Positions 8,419 to 19,416 of a stretch of DNA of 44,034 nucleotides are shown here, in pieces; position 1 is the first letter of the stretch; each line of letters begins with the position of its first letter. A program made the translations under genes and the position numbers. The stretch is taken from contig MWYV01000064.1 in NCBI GenBank assembly GCA_002050435.1, positions 1 to 44,034 on the forward strand, in the 5' to 3' direction. This DNA comes from Chitinophagales bacterium 33-2 (lineage in GTDB: Bacteria; Bacteroidota; Bacteroidia; Chitinophagales; Chitinophagaceae). The notes under the pieces were generated by a model that was not told where the DNA came from, searched no databases, and saw only the letters and a list, made by a program, of their open reading frames with translations.

Positions 8419-8454
8419 GGCCATCATAATACTAAATTGTCTTAATGTCTTCAT
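8068..8454 (-). pseudogene. Truncated OmpA lipoprotein copy
   Basis: The first 77 residues equal the lipoprotein at 5671-6342: signal, lipid-accepting Cys and the whole glycine zipper. The frame then crosses the join at 8223 and continues 51 residues in sequence antisense to uvrA. The peptidoglycan-binding OmpA domain is missing. The intact upstream region means a zipper-only lipoprotein could be made. Confidence 0.88.
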
Positions 8455-8524
8455 AGTAGATAATTTTGCTTCTAAATTTCAAATAACGTACCATCTCTTC
8501 ATTCTAATTTCTTTAACAACCTCT

Positions 8525-8553
8525 AAAAAAAAGAGGCAACATGTGTTGCCTCT
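8525..8553 (-). terminator. Terminator of the 189-aa secreted-protein gene (copy 2)
   Basis: Same hairpin and T-run as at 6413-6441, shifted by 2112 bp. Confidence 0.87.
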
Positions 8554-8588
8554 AGTGGAATTTCATAAAAAATCTCATAAGAACGTAT

Positions 8589-9158
8589 CTATAAGGAACT
8601 TGTAACCTCATCTGCTTCTTTGACTCCGGTTGCCTTCGTTGCGGAATAAAACTGGATTTTAACCTTGGATTTTGCATTTGCAGATTTTGTTTTCACTTTT
8701 ACTTCTGTACCAGCCTCTGTTACCGGTTCAGCAAGTGCAAAAACTGCAGTCGGGTTGGCATTATCAAATGCTTTTCCAATCGCGATCTGTAAAGTGTTGG
8801 TCTCCTGGTCTAAAAATAAAGTACCCTCAGCAAGCTGGGTTCCCTTACCGGTTTTTTGAGCCACAATCCTGTAGGTAGCAGGGGATTGCTTTAGATAAGC
8901 TTTAAATTTTCCTTGTGGCAGTCCTTCAACCCAAACAATGCCTTTACTCAGACTATCAATTGTAATAACCACTTCAGAAGGAGCATCCGAATTGTTCAAT
9001 TGGTATGTACCAAGCACGGGGAAAGCTTTATCAATAGTAATCGCTTCAGGCATGGGTAGTTGCCTGTATTTGGCAGCGATAGAATCAACTGTAGACTGTG
9101 CATTTACTGATAACGCAAAAGAAAAAGCAAAGACGAAGAGAAAAAAGGTGTTTTTCAT
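8589..9158 (-). CDS. Secreted protein of unknown function (copy 2)
   Basis: Identical in sequence to the 189-aa protein at 6477-7046, with the same signal peptide, upstream region and terminator. It is the only gene fully contained in the duplicated unit, so its dosage would be doubled if the duplication is real. It is divergent from the intact uvrA. No family is recognised. Confidence 0.85.
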   Translation of the reverse strand: MKNTFFLFVFAFSFALSVNAQSTVDSIAAKYRQLPMPEAITIDKAFPVLGTYQLNNSDAPSEVVITIDSLSKGIVWVEGLPQGKFKAYLKQSPATYRIVAQKTGKGTQLAEGTLFLDQETNTLQIAIGKAFDNANPTAVFALAEPVTEAGTEVKVKTKSANAKSKVKIQFYSATKATGVKEADEVTSSL

Positions 9159-9312
9159 ATAATTAATTTATGTGGGGAATCATTCGGGCACATCTTACAC
9201 AATACTGTGCCAAAATCCCCAAATGTTAGAAAATACTGCTGCTGCTGCTCCTTTGTTAAAAATTTTAGTAAAGGCTGCTGCTCCTTTATCTTCGCTGCCG
9301 GAAGGAATAAAT

Positions 9313-12201
9313 ATGAAAAAAACGGGTCGCCTGAAAACGCAAGAGGGACAATTAGAAACAATAGAAATATTTGGTGCACGCGAACACAACCTAAAAAATA
9401 TTGATATTGTTATTCCAAAAAATCAGCTTGTTGTTATAACCGGTATCAGTGGCAGTGGAAAGTCTTCGCTTGCATTTGATACAATCTATGCCGAGGGCCA
9501 GCGCAGGTATATGGAAACATTTGGTGCCTATGCACGCCAGTTTATCGGTGAAATGGAAAGGCCCGATGTTGATAAGATCACGGGACTTTCACCTGTGATA
9601 TCCATAGAGCAGAAAACAACTAACAAAAATCCACGATCAACAGTTGGAACAGTTACAGAAGTTTATGACTTCCTGCGTTTACTTTTCGCACGGGCCAGCG
9701 AGGCCTGGTCTTACAATACCGGTAAAAAAATGGTGCGGTGGAGTGAAGATCAAATTGTTAATAATATTTACAAGCGTTTTGACGGGAATAAAATTACCAT
9801 CCTTGCTCCCCTGATCCGTGGAAGAAAAGGTCATTACAGGGAACTTTTTGAAGAAGTAAGAAAGAAAGGATTTTTGAAAGTGCGCGTGGATGGTGAGGTA
9901 AAAGACCTGGTGCCGAAAATGCAGGTTGACCGCTACAAGATCCATGACATTGAACTGGTGATCGACAGGATGAAAGTGACCAAAGACATGCGCACCCGCA
10001 TCAGCCAGAGTGTGCAACATGCGCTTAAGGCCGGGAAAGATTTAATGTTTCTTACCTATGAAGCTGATGCTGCTTCCGGTGTTGCTAAATATGGTGAAGT
10101 GGCTTACAGCAGGCTTTTGATGTGTGAGGCAACCGGGATCTCTTATGAAGAGCCATCACCCAATTCATTTTCTTTTAATTCACCTTATGGTGCCTGTCCT
10201 GCATGCAAAGGTCTTGGTCAGGTATATACAGTAGATATGGAAGCCATTATTCCTGATGATTCTAAAACAATCAATGAAGGTGGCATTGCACCTCTGGGTG
10301 GAGAAAGAGAAGCATATGTTTTCAGACAGGTGCAGGCACTTTCCAAAAAAAGCAGGTTCAGTCTTGATAAGCCCATAAAAGATCTTTCGCCAAAAGCTTT
10401 AAACCTGATACTTTTTGGAAAGGAAGATGCTGACGAAACAGGTGAATTAGCGTTTGATGATGAACAACTGGATGGGAATATTTATGAAGGAACATTTGAA
10501 GGCGTTGTACAACAGGTGAAGCGCTGGTTTGCTACAAGTACCAGTGAAGCCATACAGCGGTGGGCCGAAGGTTTTATGAAACTTACGGTTTGTAAATCAT
10601 GTGAGGGCGCGCGTCTTAAAAAAGAAAGTTTATGGTTTAAGGTAGACGAGAAAAATATTGCTGAATTAAGCAATATGGATCTTGTGCATTTGTTGGAATG
10701 GTTTGATGGAATTGAAAAGCAGCTCAATCAAAACCAAAAAATCATAGGCAGAGAGATCATTAAAGAGATCAGAGAAAGATTGCAGTTCCTGCTTGATGTA
10801 GGACTTACTTATCTCACATTGAATCGGCCAACCAGGACACTGAGTGGTGGCGAATCACAGAGAATTCGGCTGGCCACCCAGATCGGTTCACAGTTGCAGG
10901 GTATTACTTATGTTTTGGATGAGCCATCCATTGGATTACACCAACGCGATAACCAGCGCCTCATCTCCGCACTAAAAAACCTGCGCGACATTGGGAACAG
11001 TGTTTTGGTAGTGGAACATGATAAGGACATCATGCTTGCTGCAGATCACCTCATTGATGTGGGCCCCAAAGCAGGTTTTCATGGCGGAAAGATCATGGCG
11101 CAGGGTACACCTGCATTTGTACTGACACACGATACGCTCACCGCCCAATATTTAAATGGCCGGCGTACAATTGCTGTACCATCTGAAAGAAGAAAGGGTA
11201 ATGGAAAATCCATTGAGATCAAAGGCGCCAATGGCAATAATTTAAAGAACGTTTCTATTAAATTTCCATTAGGAAAACTGATCGTGGTTTCTGGTGTGAG
11301 CGGAAGCGGGAAATCTACACTAATCAACGAAACACTTTATCCATTGCTATCCAAACATTGTTATGGATCAAGAGCCAATGCACTGGAATATAAAAAAGTA
11401 TCAGGATTGGAACATATTGATAAAGTGATTGAGATCGATCAGTCGCCCATAGGGCGCACACCAAGAAGCAATCCTGCAACCTATTGCGGCTTCTTTACTG
11501 AAATCAGAACGCTTTACGCATCCATTCCTGAAGCAAAGATCCGTGGATATACAGCCGGCCGGTTTTCTTTCAATGTAAAAAGCGGAAGGTGCGAAGTGTG
11601 TGAAGGCAGCGGATTAAGAACCATTGAAATGAATTTTCTGCCTGACGTTTATGTGCATTGCGAAAAATGCAATGGTAAAAGGTACAGTCGCGAAACACTG
11701 GAGATCAGGTATAAGGGAAAATCAATTGCAGATGTGCTGAACATGACGGTTGAAGAAGCGGTTGAATTTTTTCAGAACATTCCATTTATTTACAGGAAGA
11801 TCAAAGTGCTGCAGGATGTTGGATTGGGCTATATCACCCTCGGGCAATCCGCTGTAACCCTCAGCGGGGGAGAGGCGCAACGCGTAAAACTTGCAACAGA
11901 ACTGGCAAAGCGGGATACAGGTAAAACGTTTTATATTCTGGATGAACCTACAACGGGTTTGCATTTTGAGGACATTCATCATTTGCTTGAAGTGATCAAT
12001 AAACTGGTGGACCGTGGTAATTCTGTTTTGGTGATTGAACACAATATGGATGTTATTAAAGTGGCAGATCATATTATTGATATTGGACCTGAAGGCGGCG
12101 ATGGGGGCGGAAGGGTTTTGTTTGAAGGTTTGCCCGAAGATTTGGTGAAGGTGAAGGGAAGTCATACAGGACGCTACCTTGCACCTGAATTGAAAGCATA
12201 A
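9313..12201 (+). CDS. uvrA: Excinuclease ABC subunit A
   Basis: UvrA, the damage-sensing ATPase of nucleotide excision repair, works as a dimer with UvrB in the cytoplasm. From the ATG at 9313 it is 962 aa, near the family's usual 940-960. An earlier frame start at 9172 would add 47 low-complexity residues and was rejected; GGAAGGA lies just before 9313. Visible elements are Walker A at residues 44-51 (GISGSGKS), first signature LSGGESQRIRLA, second Walker A GVSGSGKST, the paired CxxC zinc module (CEVC and CEKC), and second signature LSGGEAQRVKLA with Walker B FYILDEPTTGLH. The first zinc module is incomplete: CPACKG is present, but the upstream partner reads MCEATG with one Cys. The first 341 codons are duplicated upstream. 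Confidence 0.97.
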   Translation: MKKTGRLKTQEGQLETIEIFGAREHNLKNIDIVIPKNQLVVITGISGSGKSSLAFDTIYAEGQRRYMETFGAYARQFIGEMERPDVDKITGLSPVISIEQKTTNKNPRSTVGTVTEVYDFLRLLFARASEAWSYNTGKKMVRWSEDQIVNNIYKRFDGNKITILAPLIRGRKGHYRELFEEVRKKGFLKVRVDGEVKDLVPKMQVDRYKIHDIELVIDRMKVTKDMRTRISQSVQHALKAGKDLMFLTYEADAASGVAKYGEVAYSRLLMCEATGISYEEPSPNSFSFNSPYGACPACKGLGQVYTVDMEAIIPDDSKTINEGGIAPLGGEREAYVFRQVQALSKKSRFSLDKPIKDLSPKALNLILFGKEDADETGELAFDDEQLDGNIYEGTFEGVVQQVKRWFATSTSEAIQRWAEGFMKLTVCKSCEGARLKKESLWFKVDEKNIAELSNMDLVHLLEWFDGIEKQLNQNQKIIGREIIKEIRERLQFLLDVGLTYLTLNRPTRTLSGGESQRIRLATQIGSQLQGITYVLDEPSIGLHQRDNQRLISALKNLRDIGNSVLVVEHDKDIMLAADHLIDVGPKAGFHGGKIMAQGTPAFVLTHDTLTAQYLNGRRTIAVPSERRKGNGKSIEIKGANGNNLKNVSIKFPLGKLIVVSGVSGSGKSTLINETLYPLLSKHCYGSRANALEYKKVSGLEHIDKVIEIDQSPIGRTPRSNPATYCGFFTEIRTLYASIPEAKIRGYTAGRFSFNVKSGRCEVCEGSGLRTIEMNFLPDVYVHCEKCNGKRYSRETLEIRYKGKSIADVLNMTVEEAVEFFQNIPFIYRKIKVLQDVGLGYITLGQSAVTLSGGEAQRVKLATELAKRDTGKTFYILDEPTTGLHFEDIHHLLEVINKLVDRGNSVLVIEHNMDVIKVADHIIDIGPEGGDGGGRVLFEGLPEDLVKVKGSHTGRYLAPELKA

Positions 12202-12243
12202 TATGGTGCGGTTTGATCGACCGACGAAAATTTTATGGAATGA

Positions 12244-13737
<1,494 letters not shown>

Positions 13738-13787
13738 AATTGTTTTCTTAATTAAAAGATACAAACATCCTTGGCTTAATTATTAAA

Positions 13788-14945
13788 ATGCAATCATTGA
13801 AAAAAGGTCTTTTAATTATTCTCCAGGTATTTCTTTTTATCACGTTTGCAAAAGCGCAGGAACCCTGCGGACTGCGCATCACTTTATTAACCTGTGCACC
13901 AGGAAAGGAACTCTATTCCACCTTTGGCCATACTGCTTTACGCGTTCAGGATAGTATTTCAGGTGCCGATGATGTTTTCAATTACGGCACATTTGAATTT
14001 GAGCCCGGCTTCTATACAAAATTCATCAGGGGCAAATTATTGTACGCATTATCGGTTGAGCAGTTTGAAGATTTTCTTTATTCCTATCAATTGGAAAGCC
14101 GGCGTGTGGTGGAACAGGAACTTATTTTAAACTGCAGGCAGAAACAGGAATTACATACCGCACTACTTATTAATGCAAAGGAAGAAAACAGGTATTACCG
14201 CTATGATTTCCTGTTTGATAATTGCACCACAAGAGCCCGGGACATGGTAGAGAAACAGGCAGGCGTACAGGTTGGGTATCGGGATATTTTGAATGGTGCC
14301 CAACCAAGTTTTCGAGACTTGATCCATAATTATTTGAATGCGGGAAATCAGCACTGGAGTAAATTAGGCATTGATCTTTTGTTGGGCGCAAGGTTAGACA
14401 GGAAGGTTACAAATAAGGAAGCTATGTTCCTGCCGGATTATCTTCTAAAAGGTTTTAACCATGCGTTAGTAAATGGTTCAAGGCCACTGGTTACACCACC
14501 CGCTACGGTCCTTGATGTTCCATCTCCTCTTGAAAGGGATTTTGTTGTAAGGCCCGTGTTTGCATTTTCCCTGCTATTGATTTTTATTATGGCACTTTCA
14601 TTTTACAAAAATGATCGCACAGCACGCATCTTAACTGTTTTTGACAAATGTTTTTTTCTCCTTTTAGGGCTTGTCGGTTTTTTGTTATTGTTCATGTGGT
14701 TCGGAACGGACCATAGGATTGCAAAAGATAATTTTAATTTGCTTTGGGCCATCCCGTTCCATGTAATGGTTCCATTTCTTTCCCGGGCCAGGCATAACTG
14801 GGCCGCCGGGTATTTTCGTTTTACTTTTTTCATGAGCATCCTGCTCCTGGTTTGCTGGTTTTTTCTTCCACAGGAAATGAACCCAGGTTATCTGCCGCTT
14901 GTATTGATCGTTGTACTTAGGAGCTGGTTTCTTCAAAAAAAATAG
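13788..14945 (+). CDS. DUF4105 membrane protein (Lnb-like periplasmic domain)
   Basis: A 385-aa protein with an N-terminal signal (MQSLKKGLLIILQVFLFITFAKAQ). Residues 25-180 are a DUF4105 (Lnb N-terminal periplasmic) region, with LLTCAPGKELYSTFGHTALRV, DDVFNYGTFEF and YDFLFDNCTTRARDM; the conserved His, Asn and Cys of these motifs look like a papain-like or NlpC/P60-like catalytic set, which is inference. The C-terminal third has about five transmembrane segments (VFAFSLLLIFIMAL, FFLLLGLVGFLLLFM, LLVCWFFL). Function is unknown. It is followed after one base by the hydrolase gene, so they are almost certainly co-transcribed. Confidence 0.85.
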   Translation: MQSLKKGLLIILQVFLFITFAKAQEPCGLRITLLTCAPGKELYSTFGHTALRVQDSISGADDVFNYGTFEFEPGFYTKFIRGKLLYALSVEQFEDFLYSYQLESRRVVEQELILNCRQKQELHTALLINAKEENRYYRYDFLFDNCTTRARDMVEKQAGVQVGYRDILNGAQPSFRDLIHNYLNAGNQHWSKLGIDLLLGARLDRKVTNKEAMFLPDYLLKGFNHALVNGSRPLVTPPATVLDVPSPLERDFVVRPVFAFSLLLIFIMALSFYKNDRTARILTVFDKCFFLLLGLVGFLLLFMWFGTDHRIAKDNFNLLWAIPFHVMVPFLSRARHNWAAGYFRFTFFMSILLLVCWFFLPQEMNPGYLPLVLIVVLRSWFLQKK

Positions 14946-14946
14946 G

Positions 14947-15765
14947 ATGCAGGAAAAAAACATTCAGGTCAATCATAAAAACATTTTTCTACGCACATCA
15001 GGAACAGGTCCTGTTGTTGTTTTATTGCATGGGTTTGGAGAAGATGGAAGGGTATGGAAGCATCAATACAATTCCATCCCGGGATTCAGGTTTATTGTGC
15101 CGGACCTGCCGGGCAGTGGAAGGTCTGAAATGGTGGATGATACCAGCATGGAGGCTATGGCGGATCTGGTGAAGGCCATAATTGACCGGGAGGTTGGAAA
15201 AGATGAAAAACTTGTTGTGATCGGACATAGCATGGGTGGATATATTACCCTTGCATTTGCAGAAAAATACCAGGAAAGACTACTTGGATTTGGTCTTTTT
15301 CATTCCACTGCCTTTGCCGATTCTGATGAAAAAAAGATGACAAGGCAAAAAGGGATTCGATTTATAGAGGAGAATGGCCCGGAATCTTTTTTAAAAACCA
15401 TGATCCCAAATCTTTATGGGCCAATGACTAAACCGGAAAATGTAGAAAAGATACAATACCATCTTTCCCTTGCACACAACTTTTCCGGTGCAGCACTCGT
15501 TTCCTATTATATGTCAATGATGCAGCGCCCGGACCGAACATCAGTATTAAGAAATGCTGGTTTGCCTGTGATGATTTTAATGGGGCGGTTCGACCAGGCA
15601 ATTCCCATGGAAGAAAGCCTCAAATTGGCCTACATGGCTGATATATCGTATATTCATATGCTTGATAAATCAGGGCATATGGGGATGGTAGAGGAAGAAA
15701 GCCTTACCAATGACCTGTTGACCAACTATTTGACCAGAATGTTAAAGACCACCCAACCCGGATGA
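14947..15765 (+). CDS. Alpha/beta-fold hydrolase
   Basis: A 272-aa cytoplasmic-type hydrolase beginning MQEKNIQVNHKN; the ATG at 14947 follows the previous stop by one base. It has the oxyanion-region motif VVLLHGFGEDGRVW, the nucleophile elbow GHSMGG (Ser about residue 91), a cap region, an acid-strand segment PVMILMGRFDQAIPMEE and the catalytic His in DKSGHMGMVE. The catalytic triad is complete, but the substrate cannot be told from sequence; small esters or lactones are typical. The stop overlaps the next ATG (ATGA), so the three-gene run 13788-18434 is probably one operon. Confidence 0.92.
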   Translation: MQEKNIQVNHKNIFLRTSGTGPVVVLLHGFGEDGRVWKHQYNSIPGFRFIVPDLPGSGRSEMVDDTSMEAMADLVKAIIDREVGKDEKLVVIGHSMGGYITLAFAEKYQERLLGFGLFHSTAFADSDEKKMTRQKGIRFIEENGPESFLKTMIPNLYGPMTKPENVEKIQYHLSLAHNFSGAALVSYYMSMMQRPDRTSVLRNAGLPVMILMGRFDQAIPMEESLKLAYMADISYIHMLDKSGHMGMVEEESLTNDLLTNYLTRMLKTTQPG

Positions 15766-18434
15766 AGAAGCTAATTCTTTGCATTAGTATTGTTTTTTGT
15801 ACAATCCCTGCCCTGGCCGACCATTTAAAAGGTGGTTTTTTTACTTATGAATACCTCGGACCTGGAATAACAAATCCGAATAGTGTGCGCTACAGGGTTA
15901 GGCTGACCGTTTACATGGCCTGTAATCCAAGTTCAGGACAATTAAATACCTCTATCCCTTTTACATTTTTTGATGCCAATTCAAATGCCCAGGTGCAGAA
16001 TGTGATGGTGGGGATCAGTAACCAGTACAACCTGGTAAGATCAAAAGATGAAGAATGTATCACGGGTGATCAGCGTGGCTGTTACTATACAATAGTTGTT
16101 TATGAACTGGCAAGCATTGAGCTTCCTTCTAATGCTGCCGGATACACAGTTTCCTACCAGCGTTGCTGCCGGATCATTGGGATACAGAATATGATATCCA
16201 ATCCCGCCTCCAATTCTGTTGGCAATACTTATTCCATCACGATTCCCGGAAGCAGTGCACCGCAAAATGCGCAAACCAATAACAGTGCGCAATTCCTGGT
16301 GAATGATACTGCAGTTGTTTGTGGAGGAAGTTTTTTCCAGATTCCTTTTATTGCCACAGACAGCGATGGTGATAGTTTAAGTTATTCCTTTTGTGGTGCA
16401 TGGACAGGAGGTGGCCAGGGTGCGGGGTCAGGACCGGGATCATCCGTTCCGAATCCTGCTGCGCCTCCGCCTTACCAAAACATAAATTACGGGTCCGGGT
16501 TTAGCGGCTCCAGTCCGCTGGGAGATGGGGTGACAATAAATGCAGCTACAGGACTGATCAGTGGTGTTGCTCCTACTAGTTTTGGTGAATACGTGGTTAC
16601 GGTATGTGTGAATGAGTGGAGGCAGGGAGTTCTCATAGCATCTTCGCGAAAGGAATTACATCTTAAAGTAGGGGATTGCAATTCCATCCAGGCCAACATC
16701 AGCATCAACAACCAAATCATCATTCCGAGCAATCCCCAGTTCATAAATTGTAAAACTTATATTCTCAATTTTGCAAATCCTACTACCGGTGGTGTTACCA
16801 GCTATTTCTGGGATTTCGGTTTACCTGGCATCAGTTCAGACACTTCCAATCTCCCCAATCCAACCTTTTTATACCCGGATACAGGAACATATAATGTAAA
16901 ACTGATTGTGAATAGGGGGCAGGCATGTTCTGATTCCGCAACAGCTACAATTAAATTGTACCCCGGATTTTTTGCCGGGTTTACCTATGAAGGCATTTGC
17001 TTAAACAATCCTACCAATTTCACGGATACTACAAAAACTGCTTATGGAACGGTTAACGCCTGGCGGTGGGATTTTGGAGATATCAATACCAGTGCTGACA
17101 CTTCGGTTTTAAAAAATCCTTCTTACACATTCACCCAGGCGGGCATAAAGGATGTAAGGATGATCGTAAGAAGTTCATTTGGTTGTGTAGACACAGTGAT
17201 AAAATCTGTTGAGATTCTTGCCAAACCTCCATTGAGTGTTAGCTTTAAAGATACGTTGATCTGTACAGGCGATTCAGTAACATTAAATGCAATAGGTGTT
17301 GGAAATTTCAGTTGGACGCCTCCCAATAATATAATCAATGCAGGAACAGCTAATCCAGTTGTTTTTCCAAACACTACTACCAAATATGTTGTTGAATTAA
17401 ATCAGAATGGCTGTATCAATACCGATACGGTGCAGGTTAGGGTAGTTGGTTTCGTGACATTACAGGCTATGCCTGATACCACCATTTGTCTTACAGATTC
17501 TATTTCCTTATATGCTGCGGGAAATGGTTTGCAATACGCCTGGGTACCAGGTGGTGGCCTGGCGAATCCCAACAGCGCCATTACCAGGGCACTGCCGGCC
17601 GGCACAACTACTTACACCGTAACAGCTACCATTGGAAGTTGCAGTGCTTCTGAAGATGTAATAGTAAATGCGGTACCTTACCCGGTTGCTGATGCAGGCC
17701 CTGATGTCATTATTTGTTTTCGTTCAGACACACGTTTGAATGGTACTATAATAGGGAGCAGCTTTACCTGGTCCCCATCCGGATCCCTGGATAATCCTGG
17801 CATTTTAAATCCAGTGGCCAAACCTGTTAGTACTACTGCCTACGTCCTTTCAGCATTTGATGTATTAGGATGTCCAAAGCCAGGCAAGGACACTGTTTTA
17901 GTAACTGTACTGCCACGTATTATACCTTTTGCTGGAAATGACACTGCTGTTGTTGCTGGCCAGCCCTTGCAATTCAATGCTTCCGGAGGAACTGGCTATG
18001 TCTGGAGTCCTGGAACAGGTTTGTCCGGAACCACTATATTTAATCCAATAGGTTTATATACAGGGGACTTTGACAGCATCCGGTATAAAGTTGTTATTTC
18101 TGATGAAGCAGGATGTTCAGATTCCGCTTTTGTTGGCGTAAAAATCTTCAGGACGCAACCGCAGGTTTTTGTTCCTTCTGCATTTACTCCAAACCGGGAT
18201 GGAAAGAATGATCTTTTCAGGCCTATAGCTGTAGGCTTAACCCAAATTGAATATTTTAGGGTGTTTAACCGTTGGGGCCAGCTGGTATTCAGTACCAACC
18301 GAAACATGCAAGGCTGGGATGGCCGTATCAGTGGTAAAGAACAGGGAACAGGCACCTATGTGTGGCTGGTGAAAGGAATTGATTTTACCGGGAAGACCTT
18401 TTTTGCAAAAGGAACAGTAACACTCATCAAATAG
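15762..18434 (+). CDS. PKD-domain protein with T9SS type B C-terminal domain
   Basis: An 890-aa secreted protein. After the signal (MKKLILCISIVFCTIPALA) comes a Cys-containing N-terminal region (about 20-310) with DHLKGGFFTYEYLG and YQRCCRIIG. Two PKD-like modules follow (YFWDFG with LIVNRG, and WRWDFGD with MIVRSSFGC), then Ig-like repeats with the phrases PDTTICLTDSISL, GTTTYTVTA and PDVIICFRSDTRL. The last 85 residues are the CHU_C or gliding-motility-associated domain: VFVPSAFTPNRDGKNDLFRP, FRVFNRWGQLVF, GWDGRISG and GTYVWLVKG. That domain directs export by T9SS as a type B cargo. It is likely a surface adhesin or structural protein. It is coupled to the hydrolase by a 4-bp overlap. Confidence 0.93.
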   Translation: MKKLILCISIVFCTIPALADHLKGGFFTYEYLGPGITNPNSVRYRVRLTVYMACNPSSGQLNTSIPFTFFDANSNAQVQNVMVGISNQYNLVRSKDEECITGDQRGCYYTIVVYELASIELPSNAAGYTVSYQRCCRIIGIQNMISNPASNSVGNTYSITIPGSSAPQNAQTNNSAQFLVNDTAVVCGGSFFQIPFIATDSDGDSLSYSFCGAWTGGGQGAGSGPGSSVPNPAAPPPYQNINYGSGFSGSSPLGDGVTINAATGLISGVAPTSFGEYVVTVCVNEWRQGVLIASSRKELHLKVGDCNSIQANISINNQIIIPSNPQFINCKTYILNFANPTTGGVTSYFWDFGLPGISSDTSNLPNPTFLYPDTGTYNVKLIVNRGQACSDSATATIKLYPGFFAGFTYEGICLNNPTNFTDTTKTAYGTVNAWRWDFGDINTSADTSVLKNPSYTFTQAGIKDVRMIVRSSFGCVDTVIKSVEILAKPPLSVSFKDTLICTGDSVTLNAIGVGNFSWTPPNNIINAGTANPVVFPNTTTKYVVELNQNGCINTDTVQVRVVGFVTLQAMPDTTICLTDSISLYAAGNGLQYAWVPGGGLANPNSAITRALPAGTTTYTVTATIGSCSASEDVIVNAVPYPVADAGPDVIICFRSDTRLNGTIIGSSFTWSPSGSLDNPGILNPVAKPVSTTAYVLSAFDVLGCPKPGKDTVLVTVLPRIIPFAGNDTAVVAGQPLQFNASGGTGYVWSPGTGLSGTTIFNPIGLYTGDFDSIRYKVVISDEAGCSDSAFVGVKIFRTQPQVFVPSAFTPNRDGKNDLFRPIAVGLTQIEYFRVFNRWGQLVFSTNRNMQGWDGRISGKEQGTGTYVWLVKGIDFTGKTFFAKGTVTLIK

Positions 18435-18480
18435 CAGCAACCATAATAATTATTATTTTATTTTCCTGAATTGAATTGAG

Positions 18481-18509
18481 TCCTGGAAGTTGCATTGCTC
18501 CAGGATTTT
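18481..18509 (+). terminator. Probable terminator of the T9SS-cargo operon
   Basis: A 7-bp stem, TCCTGGA with TCCAGGA and an 11-base loop, is followed by TTTT. It lies 46 bp after the stop codon; the stem is short, so moderate confidence. Confidence 0.55.
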
Positions 18510-18582
18510 GTATCTGACCCTGAAAGCAACTCATTTTTATAATGATTCAAAGTATCATTCCTGGCACCATCAGGGAGCATAG

Positions 18583-18626
18583 AAAAAGGCTGCATTAAAA
18601 TGAGGGGAATTTTTAATGCAGCCTTT
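18583..18626. terminator. Bidirectional terminator
   Basis: Perfect 16-bp arms (18585-18600 and 18611-18626) with a 10-base loop have U-rich tails in both directions. It serves the response-regulator gene on the minus strand and catches read-through from the plus strand. Confidence 0.85.
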
Positions 18627-18661
18627 CTTTTAAAATAGTATGAGAAAAGAATGGGGTAGCG

Positions 18662-19327
18662 TTATGCCTGTTCAACGATACCTGCTTTCACAGCATACAT
18701 AACCAGTCCGGCCATGGATTTTACCCCTGTTTTTGTTTTAAGTTTATCTCTTATTGCTTCTACGGTGCGGGGACTGAGGTCTACCATATCAGCAATTTCC
18801 TTTGTGCTTTTTTCTTCACACATCAATTTAAGGATGGTGATCTCCTTGTCCGACAACTGCACATCGGGAACAGGAGATTCCTGTGGCTTTTTCATTCTAA
18901 GGCCATTTAATAAAGCCTTATTGGTAAGATCATTAAAAAAGAACTCCTGTTCGTAACAGGTACAAATAGCCTGGTAGATGGTTTCAGAATCTGATTCTTT
19001 GGTAAGGTATGAATTAGCACCGATTTCCATCATTTTTGTAATAATGGAAGGATCGTTATTCATAGACAGCATGATCACCTTTATCTGGGGATATAATTTT
19101 TTTATTTCAGGTAGGGTAGTGTAGCCATCCATAATGGGCATGTGTATATCCAGAAGCACCACATCCGGCTGAATATGTTTAAGAAGGTTCATGAGCTGCA
19201 TCCCGTTTTCAGCTTCAGCGATCATGTGAATGTCTTTCCGGGAAGATAGTGAGGTTTTTACGCCAGTACGGAATAGGGCATGGTCATCAGCTATGGCCAC
19301 TTTAATGACAGTGTCAGGATTCTTCAT
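18662..19327 (-). CDS. NarL/FixJ-family response regulator (orphan)
   Basis: A 221-aa two-component regulator. The receiver domain spans residues 8-125, with acidic pocket Asp14-Asp15, phospho-acceptor Asp60 (LLDIHMP), the switch Ser in MLSMNND and Lys in YLTKESD. The LuxR-type helix-turn-helix covers about 155-221 (LSDKEITILKLMCEEKSTKEIADMVDLSPRTVEAIRDKL). No kinase gene adjoins it: the next gene on its strand is unknown and its downstream neighbour is convergent. It is most like the regulator at 24504, sharing ADDH, MMEIGANSYLTKE and the TV-AIR recognition helix. A cluster of TACG/CGTA tetramers sits 90-182 bp upstream of its start. Confidence 0.94.
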   Translation of the reverse strand: MKNPDTVIKVAIADDHALFRTGVKTSLSSRKDIHMIAEAENGMQLMNLLKHIQPDVVLLDIHMPIMDGYTTLPEIKKLYPQIKVIMLSMNNDPSIITKMMEIGANSYLTKESDSETIYQAICTCYEQEFFFNDLTNKALLNGLRMKKPQESPVPDVQLSDKEITILKLMCEEKSTKEIADMVDLSPRTVEAIRDKLKTKTGVKSMAGLVMYAVKAGIVEQA

Positions 19328-19416
19328 AAGAAATTATTGATATTGGTGATCTGGTTAGCTTCAGCGTGCAAGTTGGAAAAAACCTGTTAAAAAAAGTATA
19401 GTATTACTACTTAATT

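Larger units (their letters stand above)
8224..10335. repeat. Tandem duplication, copy 2 (2112 bp)
   Basis: The second copy of the unit at 6112-8223, offset by exactly 2112 bp. It carries the truncated OmpA start, the second 189-aa gene and the first 341 codons of the intact uvrA, which continues beyond 10335. Confidence 0.95.

Noticed and set aside
6112-10335. Tandem duplication as an insertion sequence or transposon
   Set aside because: No transposase, terminal inverted repeats or target-site duplication; the unit starts and ends inside ordinary genes.
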